From Auricularia sp. M13 (Eukaryota > Basidiomycota > Agaricomycetes > Auriculariales > Auriculariaceae), in NCBI GenBank assembly GCA_037042915.1, contig CM073201.1:2170001-2234000 (forward strand): a stretch of DNA of 64,000 bases. The letters are read 5' to 3'. A model generated the notes under the pieces. That model saw only the letters and a program-made list of their open reading frames with translations, was not told the origin of the DNA and did not search any database. A program made the position numbers and the translations under genes. Within the stretch, counting starts at the first letter, position 1. The number at the start of each line of letters is the position of its first letter. Positions 56,339-64,000 of this stretch are shown in pieces.

Positions 56339-57979
56339 ATGGAGTACCGCGCATTTATCCAGTCCACCGGAGACGCCCTGCTCGCCTTCGAGGCCGCACT
56401 CTCCGGCTCGGCGTATGTCCACCGCGTCACGCGGCGGTGGAACTACCAGGAGCGCATCTCCCACATTCGCTCGGGTACCATCTTTGTCTTCAATGAGCTC
56501 GAGTCGAACGTCAAGCGCTGGACTGGTATGTAGGGCCCCTTTTGTGCCGCTGTGGCTATCTCACCCTTTCATACAGATGGCCGCATGTGGACTCCCAGCC
56601 GCATCCTCAAGAACTTCCTCGTGAGTAGAATATGGTCATGTATGCCGTCATCCAGAGTCTCACATTCTTTGCGGCGCAGGTGTATCGCGAGAAGTACGCA
56701 GCCGACGAGGTCCGCCCGTCGAACGGCTCCTTGGTAGGAAGGTACCCGACCTGGCTCGTCGGTGCCATCGACGGTCCAGAGGTCCGGGCTGGGGGTCTCG
56801 TCAAGAAGGTATGGTCTTTCCGCACTTCATTTCCTTTCGTAGCTCACACGGAAAGCAGACTATCCCCATCGTTGTCGAAGGCACGCGATACAGCTTAGTG
56901 TCGTATTATGATCCCGAGGTTTGTCCCCTCGATATAACGTACTCTCTGGCTAGAATCTCATATATCTCAATTCCGCATAGGACGTTCTGAGCGGCCGCCT
57001 CGTTAGGCCGTGCAATTTCCCCGGGCTCAGCTCTCTCACCATCCGGCCGGCCATCCTCATTTGCCGCGGTATGCGTGAGAGGGTCAGGATGTATGTCAAT
57101 GCGGATGGGCACCGCGTTCCCGTGTATGTTCATCTTTCGATCTCTCCGCGTGTTCTTGTTCGCTGACGCCGACGACAGTATGGAGGAGGACGAGACCATT
57201 TCTGTCCAGGATCTTGCAGCTCTCATACGGCTGCCGGCCTCACCCAACTTGAACCCCTACGACTACAGCTCGGACGAAGAACCGAAGTCCCCCACGTCCA
57301 CGGTGCATACCTTCTCGGATTACGCAGACACCGTCACCACAGCGCTCTATGCTCCGACTCCCCGCCTATATGCCACTCGTCCGCCGTCGCCTCACGGCAC
57401 CGGCACAGCAGCCTTCGAGCGCGCCGCCAACTTACGCTCGCCGATGCAGCTCCGCCGCCCCCGCCCCCGCGTGCGCTTCTCCCCGTACTGGTCTCCCACC
57501 GACGCGGGTTCGCAGCAGTCTCGCTCGCTGCCCTCCTCGCCCGTCGCGTCGTCGTTCGACCTGCACAACGCCCACTCCCACTCGCCGGGTCTCACGCGCT
57601 CGTATTCGGACTCTCGCCTCGATATCCACGTCAAGCGCGAGCCCGAGCTTGTCCACGTCCATCCGGAGGATGCCCCGGCTTACCTGGAGACGAAGAGCGA
57701 GCAGGTCTTTTTGTCCGACACCATGTCGGCGATCACCCCCGAAATGCCGCGCCTCGTCCCAGGTCCCGTCGCACCCTCAGCCCGCCGCGCCAGTTCGAGC
57801 CCTCGCCTGCTGGAGACTTCTTCTACACGGGCCAGTTCTGGTTGAGCCCCATGGCCGACCCCGGCTTCGGCGCGCACTGGCAGGAGCCGCAGGACTTGTT
57901 CACCACAGCCGCGACGACCGGGTGGGACGTGACCGACGCCCTGCCCGACCCCTTGTTCTACCCCTTCCAGCATGCATGA
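56339..57979 (+). CDS. WOPR-domain transcription regulator (Gti1/Pac2 family)
   Basis: DNA-binding regulator of fungal development or morphology. Seven exons: 56339-56525, 56577-56620, 56680-56808, 56859-56918, 56981-57123, 57179-57755, 57794-57979 (441 aa). WOPR-A: YRAFIQSTGDALLAFEAAL, RVTRRWNYQERISHIRSGTI, FVFNELESNVKRWTDGRMWT, PSRILKNFLVYREK. WOPR-B: LVKKTIPIVVEGTRYSLVSY, YDPEDVLSGRLV. A long low-complexity C-terminus rich in Ser/Pro/Thr includes HVKREPELVHVHPED (a SUMO-like VKRE). The last intron is only 38 nt and is needed to join PEMPRL to FEPSPAGDFFYTGQFW in frame. The C-terminal Phe/Trp/Asp-rich stretch may be an activation region (inference). Confidence 0.92.
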
Positions 57980-59345
57980 GATGGCCGTAGGCCATCGCCT
58001 CTTCCGTTCCCATTCTTTTTCTTTTCCCTCTGGTGCCTACCGCGAGCCGGTTTGGCATCCTGTACCATCATCCTCGATCTCAGCACACAGCCCACAGCGG
58101 CTATTCTCGACGCCACCAGACGACGTCGACGACTTGCGCCTGCCCTAAGTGGCAGCGCTCGCAGGTGTATATTTGTACTCTCTGTACTGGTAACAAGTGC
58201 TTTGGACTTGTTCCGAAAATGCACCACTGTTGTATGTAGCAACTGTCTGGCTGGTCCACCCCACGGCGGCTCTGTCGCATGTCCACCCTCACATCATATC
58301 TTAGCTGTAAAACGTTTAGTTGTAGCACAATATACGCCGTCTATGCTCATTTCTGTTCTGAGAAGATTTGACCATCGTGCTGAATCATTATCCCGAAGGC
58401 TCTATCTCGTAAACGCACATATGAGGCTCGAAGCAGATTAAGGCACTCTGATGCCGCGAGCACTGGCACAACTCGGATGCTAGCGCGCCGGCCGGGGAAT
58501 TCAGAGGAATGCAGGAAGACCGGTAGTTCCACGCTATGCGTCCACGGCATATCGAGGACAATGGGGCGCGGGCTGTTACGGAGTGGCAGAGAGAATCATG
58601 CCGGCACAGTATAGCAGCCCAATCTTGCTGAACTTGTGGCTAAAGCCACGCGCTAGTTCCGCGGACAAGGCAGGCCCCGCGCCACCCATTCTTGTCAACT
58701 GCGTAGCCGAAATTGAATTTCATTGCAGATTTGTTGGTCGTGAAAGGCGGGATCTGAGATGACTATGCAGAGTCGGGACGACGGACAGGAGGAGGAGGAG
58801 GAAAAAGAAGCGTCTGGGTCCGGTCTCAAGTGAAACATGAAAAGCTCGATAGTCCGCCGCGCCAAGAGGTTGCGTTGGGCAGCCTGATCAAGCCATATCC
58901 AGATTTAAGGAGTCACAAGGCTTAGGGACGCTGAGGGACGCGAGTATGCCGCAGATTCCGGTGAAGCTAGAAGTGCAGACTGGATGAGGGCGATCGGATA
59001 GTACACAGCCTTACGCAGGATTCCAGCTAGAACAGGAATATGAACGTTCTGCACGGGAGGGGTTGTCTAGCTCGGTGCGTCATGGGGTGCGTAACGGCGC
59101 AAGGCCAGGCTGCGCGCACCAAGAGGTCTAACGAGCAAAGCCGCCGCGGAACTGAACCTGACTGGGCGACCGATCGCTGTCAGCGCCGCCTGCCCAGCAT
59201 CCCCATCTCGACCGGCGCAGTGGCCATGGGATAAGTATGTGCAATGTGGGGCTCCCTCGTTTTCAGACCGCCGAGGACGAGAGCAAGTGACGCGCGGCTT
59301 CAACCGAACTTTGTCGACGTCTCCTCTGCACGACGCGTGGCCACC
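57980..59345. other. gene-poor region of about 1.4 kb
   Basis: 3' flank of the WOPR gene and promoter of GET1. Short frames on both strands without support. A GAGGA-type purine run lies at 58786-58806. No element ends found. Confidence 0.45.
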
Positions 59346-60168
59346 ATGGCACTCGCTCTGGCCATATTCGTTATGGTCCTCATAACTCAGATAATATCTT
59401 GGATTGGCAAATCGGTGCTTTCGGACGCCGTACGTTGCTTTGTTGTCTTCTGCAGATTCCTGCCTGACACGTTTGTGCGCGCAAGGCATGCGTGGTGTAT
59501 CTGAACCTCTTCCATCGCCCTACGATGGCCCGGCAGCGGCAGCTCAAAGCAGACATATTGGCCACCAAGGCCGAACTCATGCAAACGAGCGCGCAAGAAG
59601 AATTCGCAAAGTGGGCAAAGTTGCGGCGCAAAGTCGACAAGGGCCTTTCCGACCTTGAGACGCTCAGTTACGCCAATTCGTTCATGCGCTATTCGCGTTC
59701 ATTGACATGCAGCAGACAAAGGCCTGGTCAGCACGAAAGCGTCGTTTGCTGCGGGCTTCCAGACTGTACTCTGGATCTTGACCAGCGGCGTGCAATTCGT
59801 CATCGGCTGGTGGTACGGACGCGAAGCCGTATTTTTCGTCCCGGCGGGCGTGCTGGGCCCGTTGACATGGTGGCTTTCGTTCCCCTGGGCACCTAGAGGT
59901 GAGTTTCGATGTCTCTCGCGCGCGTGTTACGGTGTTCATTGGGATCACAGGCTCCGTGAGTTGCATGGTATGGCAATTCGCGTGTCAGCGGGTGATTAAG
60001 AAGTCGGAACTCATCGTTCGCGACTTGGTTGACTGTGCGTTCTCATGCCGCGCTCATTAATCGGTGGAACTGATCTGGATGGTCTTTATAGGGCGGTCGC
60101 AAACGCAGGCAGGGCCACAGCCGGATCCCGCGGAGGACGCTGTTCCATCTGCCAAGAAGGATCTGTAG
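59346..60168 (+). CDS. GET1: GET1, tail-anchored-protein insertion receptor subunit
   Basis: ER membrane subunit (WRB/CHD5 family) that, with GET2, receives tail-anchored proteins from GET3. Five exons: 59346-59429, 59486-59666, 59716-59898, 59951-60034, 60092-60168 (202 aa). TM1 LALAIFVMVLITQIISWIG, a cytosolic coiled coil (RQLKADILATKAELMQTSAQ, EEFAKWAKLRRKVDKGLSDL) that contacts GET3, then TM2 GFQTVLWILTSGVQFVIG, WYGREAVFFVPAGVLGPLTW and a final hydrophobic segment. A short polar C-tail ends KKDL. Introns 49-57 nt; all phases agree. Confidence 0.93.
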
Positions 60169-60589
60169 CTACGCAGCCCGGACGATTGCGGCCGCGTTGC
60201 GCAAACGGCGGCACTCCGCGCACTCCGCGTCACGCTGGGTGGGCGCAACGGATTTAGATTAGGTGGTCTTCCGTCGGGACCGGCCTGGGCTCCAGCCAGC
60301 CACGAGCCCCCGCGCTCCGAGGAACTTGCCCGGGGCCGCCTGTCGCTGCTGTACGTGGACGTTGCTTGCACAAAATAATGCCAGTTGTGTGCACAGTGTG
60401 TGGCCGGATCTAAGCCATTATGTGCGAGTGCGTTCACGTGAAATCGGGCGCGATGACGCCCGACGTGCGAGACCTGGCGCCGCGGCAATGCCCGGCGGAG
60501 AAGAAGGAGCGCCGTCTCGACGTACTTATACCCACGCCGCATTCGCAGCTTCCCGGAACCCTTCCCTTACAACCCCCGCTCGCAACGCA
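60169..60589. other. intergenic region upstream of malate synthase
   Basis: 421 bp containing the malate synthase promoter; a TATA-like ACTTATACCC lies at about 60523-60532, some 60 bp before the ATG. No gene. Confidence 0.5.
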
Positions 60590-62600
60590 ATGGCCGTCCC
60601 CGGAGTCACCGTCCTCGGCACCCGCAACGCCCAGTTCGACGAGATCCTCACCGACGACGCCCTGCGCTTCCTCGCCGCGCTCCACCGCACCTTCGACTCG
60701 ACGAGACAGTCGCTGCTCATCGCCCGCATTGCAGTCCAGCAGCGCCTCGATGCCGGCCAGTATACCGACCTCGACTTCCCCCCAGAGACAGCCCACATCC
60801 GCGCGGACCCGTCCTGGATCTGCGCCCCACCAGCTCCCGGGCTCGAGGATAGGCGGGTCGAGATTACGGGCCCGACGGACCGCAAGATGGTCGTCAACGC
60901 GCTCAACAGCGGCGCAAAGACCTTCATGGCCGACTTCGAAGGTATGTGTATGCGCCGGACCTTGCGGAAGACATCATCAATCCGCCATGCATCCAGATTC
61001 GAACGCGCCGACCTGGAACAACCTCATTAACGGCCAGATTAATCTTCGGGACGCCATTCGCCGCCAGATCGACTTCGAGCAGGGCGGCAAGTCTTACAAG
61101 CTGAGCCAGAACCCTGCTGTGCTCATCGTACGGTGAGCATATTCCATCGTTTCATCGTATCGTTCGATGTCTGACGACTATTTACAGTCCTCGCGGATGG
61201 CACCTCGACGAGCCGCGCCTGGTCATCGACAACCGGCCAATGTCGGGCGCGCTGTTTGACTTTGGCCTCTACTTCTTCCACAATGCGAAGGCACTCATTG
61301 CAGCCGGCTCCGGTCCCTACTTCTACCTTCCCAAGATGGAGCACTACCTCGAGGCGCGTCTCTGGAACGACGTCTTCCTGTTCTCGCAATCTTTCATCCG
61401 CGTTCCGCACAACACCATTCGCGCCACCGTGCTCATCGAGACGCTGCCCGCCGCTTTCCACATGGAGGAGATCCTCTTCGAGCTGCGGAACCACTCGTCC
61501 GGCTTGAATTGCGGACGCTGGGACTACATCTTCAGCTTTATCAAGAAGCGTCGGGCGGACAGGAGGGCAGTCTTGCCGGACCGCAAGGATGTTACTATGG
61601 AAGTCGGCTTCATGGACGCCTACGTTCGCCTATTGATTCAGACATGCCACAAGTGCGTCTCATCATCTCCCGCGACTTCATCCTATGTGTGTGCTGAACA
61701 CTCGTTCCCGTCAGGCGTAAAGTCGCTGCAATGGGTGGCATGTCGGCCATGATCCCCATCAAGGGCGATGAGGCCGCGAACGATGCTGCCATGAACAAAG
61801 TGCGCGCCGACAAGCTCCGCGAGGTCACCGCGGGGCACGACGGTACGCGGTTAAGCTGCCACTTGTGCCGTGTTTGTCGCTGAGCAGGCGCCACCTTCCA
61901 GGTACCTGGATTGCCCACCCCCTGATCAACAAGATCGCCATGGACGTATTTGATAAACACATGCTCGGTCCGAACCAAGTGCGTTGAATGCCAGGAGGAT
62001 TCCATGCGCTCGTTATTGACATTGTGCAATTGCAGTACCATGTCAGACGCGAAGACGTCAAGGTCACTGCTGCCGACCTGCTCGACACCAGGGTGCCGGG
62101 CAAGATTACCGAGGAGGGCGTCGCGTCCAATGTCTCTGCGTGCGTTCTCAGCAGACACGTCGTCCGCTCATTTTGACGCTGTTGACTCTAGCGCTTTGGC
62201 ATACTCTGCTGCTTGGATCGCGGGCAACGGCTGCATTCCTCTCAACAATCTCATGGAAGATGCTGCCACTGCGGAGATCGCAAGGATTCAGCTATGGCAG
62301 TGGGCCCACCACGGTGCTCTTCTCGTACGTGTTGCATGTATGCGTCTGTTTGCAGAATTAATTGGCGTCCAGGACACGGGTGATGTTATCACGGCCAGCT
62401 ATATCGAGAAGGTCATCGACAAGTCTGCAACGTCCATTAAGTCGCTCGTCCCCAGCGTCAAGGACGACCACGTCGCCATAGCTGCCGCCTACCTGAAGGA
62501 CCAGGTCAAGAAGCAATGGGCGAGCGATTTCTTGACGACCGACTTGATGCCGTTCCTGGAGAAGGTTGACGGCTCGAAGTGGGTGCGCAGTGCTCTATAG
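60590..62600 (+). CDS. MLS1: malate synthase
   Basis: Glyoxylate-cycle enzyme condensing glyoxylate and acetyl-CoA to malate, usually peroxisomal in fungi. Eight exons: 60590-60941, 60997-61132, 61188-61652, 61715-61842, 61902-61978, 62036-62139, 62192-62324, 62373-62600 (540 aa, normal). Family segments: [135 protein letters not shown]. The C-terminus is SKWVRSAL, which is not a standard SKL-type peroxisomal signal. Introns 48-62 nt. Confidence 0.97.
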
Positions 62601-63567
62601 ACTATTCCGTCGGACGTCCGAAAATGTGTACCGCGTGGCACTATGTATGTCTGCTAAGCCTCATTGTACAATGTAAATTTGTGAAACCGCAAGTCTTATG
62701 GTGAAGGCTTGATGAAACAGCATCATTCTAGACTTTGAAGGCTCAACGGAACTGCTGAGACGATTCAAGTAATGCCATATGCATTCCAAGTCTGCGTGTT
62801 CGTAGATAATGATGAAATGAATGGCGATGCGAGTAAGTTTTCTTTGGAACGAGGGTTTGTCGGAATTTATTCAGTCCAGCTCTGACACGAGGAATGTGAA
62901 CCCCTTAAAGCTGGCGCAGCTTACAGCGTACGCGTAAATTGGAGAGCGGGCGGCGGCGCTGTGTAGCGGGAACTTCATCTAAAGTCACGTGCTGCGCTGC
63001 CCGCAGACACGGTTTATCATCTCCGATCGAAGTTCATCGGGCATCGTTGATAGCTAAATATGACAGTATGTGTCAGAAATATGCTACGTTTCCCATTCGC
63101 ACGCGATCGTACCGTTTGCAAAAACGATAATGAAGTCGCTATCGGCATCCTGACCCGTGGAATGGCATTGACGAAGGATCTCGTGTCCATGGGCGCACAT
63201 AACGACAGCAGGAAGTAAGCTGTGAATGTTGATATGTCTCGATAACCTGGGCTGCGTAAGGCCAAGACTGCGTCTGAGATACCCGAGGTAGGCGCGAATT
63301 AGGAGACAAGTGAGTAATTGAACGCGGAATGCACACGCCAAAGACCGGAGGTGTACCGGCGTCTGGCGCTGGCCCACTGCGCCCCTGTGTTCGTATCGTA
63401 TAAGAATTCGGTAAAGAGGAGAAAGACCAACCAGTCTCTCTTTCTCCACATCCTCTCGCATCCCGGGCCCTCGTCAATCCTTACTCGCTCGCAGCACATA
63501 CTAACGGTGAGCCGCGCATTTGGTTATGGTCGACGAAGACGCTGACATCGCCGCGCCGACCAGAACC
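62601..63567. other. intergenic region
   Basis: 3' flank of malate synthase and promoter of the second PriA-like copy. Bases 63460-63567 resemble the upstream region of the first PriA-like gene (CGTCAATCCTTAC, CGCTCGCAG, CTAACGGTGAG), including a likely 5' UTR intron ending CCAGAACC before the ATG. Confidence 0.55.
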
Positions 63568-64000
63568 ATGCGTCTCCAGAACTTTGCCTCCCTCGCCCTC
63601 GTCGCCGGCAGCGTCGCCGGTCGCGCTATCCGCCCGGTGGCCCGCTCTCCGCTCGTCGAGGTTTGCGCCTCGATCGACGCCGACATCAAGCTCCTCCTCC
63701 TCGGAGACCGCGTCGTCGGCCATGTCGACGTCTGCCTCTGCCTCTCCGCGCTCCCGCTCTTCATCCGCACGAACGCCGTCGCGAAGGTGCGGCCGACATC
63801 GCAGGCGTCGGATACGTAACCGCGTTGCTCGAGGCTCTGGTGCGTCGCGTCGCGTCGAGGTCGCGCATTTAGGGGCGTCCCTGACTCCTGTCTAGATCCA
63901 CGGTGCCAACGACAAGAAGCAATGCGCGCCGTACCCCAAGCACTCGCGCGCGCACTGCTCCGCGGAGGACCCGTGCGGCTGGACGTGCGACAAGGGCTAC
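63568..64000 (+). pseudogene. second PriA-like copy, frameshifted and cut by the window edge
   Basis: Nearly identical, base for base, to 50568-50997 but in the opposite orientation. Signal peptide MRLQNFASLALVAGSVAG and the following residues match exactly. One C is missing at about 63787 (AAGGTGCGG against AAGGTCGCGG), so the frame is lost after NAVAKV and stops at ...QASDT. Splice sites and the start of exon 2 (NDKKQCAPYP, EDPCGWTCDKGY) are intact. The rest lies beyond the window, so the gene's final state is unknown; a single-base assembly error is possible. Confidence 0.75.

Noticed and set aside
1-64000. tRNA or rRNA genes
   Set aside because: Looked for tRNA A/B-box pairs and rRNA-like conserved stretches while reading; none could be supported by eye.

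Overview
This window looks like nuclear DNA of a filamentous basidiomycete, most likely a wood- or litter-dwelling Agaricomycete. Genes are packed on both strands. Nearly every coding region is cut by short introns (mostly 44-66 nt, GT-AG with some GC-AG), and exons can be as short as 10-13 nt. The gene content fits: a PriA-like cysteine-rich secreted protein, PRM1, PalC, a WOPR (Gti1/Pac2) regulator, fungal 7-TM and LtrA-type membrane proteins, GH5_9 exo-beta-1,3-glucanase and CE16-like esterases. All gene models were spliced by hand from the sequence; most close in frame, with phases that agree across every junction.

Layout. 0-4 kb: a partial gene at the left edge, then a tandem pair of short-chain dehydrogenases (left copy a frameshifted pseudogene, right copy intact). 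4-9 kb: a FAD-dependent oxidoreductase, a BRI3-like small membrane protein with two compensating frameshifts, and a 1.28-kb non-autonomous CACTA-type transposon. 9-17 kb: membrane-anchored exo-beta-1,3-glucanase, PalC-like BRO1 protein, HD-domain hydrolase, then about 2 kb without a gene. 17-22 kb: two tandem membrane-anchored glutaredoxin-like genes (one lacking the active-site cysteine), a HAD phosphatase sharing a 66-bp divergent promoter region with the intact glutaredoxin, and degenerate repeats of the HAD gene tail. 22-26 kb: an LtrA-family membrane protein carrying a 563-bp fold-back MITE. 26-36 kb: three paralogous membrane-anchored SGNH/CE16-like esterases interleaved with a 7-TM receptor-like gene, a 233-bp MITE and a protein kinase. 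36-48 kb: PRM1 and the TOR kinase, followed by a decayed copy of the PRM1 5' end. 49-55 kb: a PriA-like protein with a long Val/Ala/Lys/Asp-rich tail, an unknown multi-pass membrane protein, an ER FKBP and ornithine carbamoyltransferase. 56-64 kb: WOPR regulator, GET1, malate synthase and, at the right edge, a second near-identical PriA-like copy in the opposite orientation.

How the genes relate. Most are single housekeeping or signalling genes: TOR (growth), PRM1 (cell fusion), PalC (ambient pH/ESCRT), GET1 and FKBP2 (ER protein handling), OTC (arginine), malate synthase (glyoxylate cycle), and glutaredoxins (secretory-pathway redox). There is no clear metabolic cluster. What stands out is local duplication and decay: SDR pair, glutaredoxin pair, esterase trio, PRM1 relic, HAD-tail repeat, PriA inverted pair and three transposable elements. 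Single-base frameshifts in otherwise well-conserved genes (BRI3-like, LtrA, PriA) could be true mutations or residual assembly errors; the sequence alone cannot decide.
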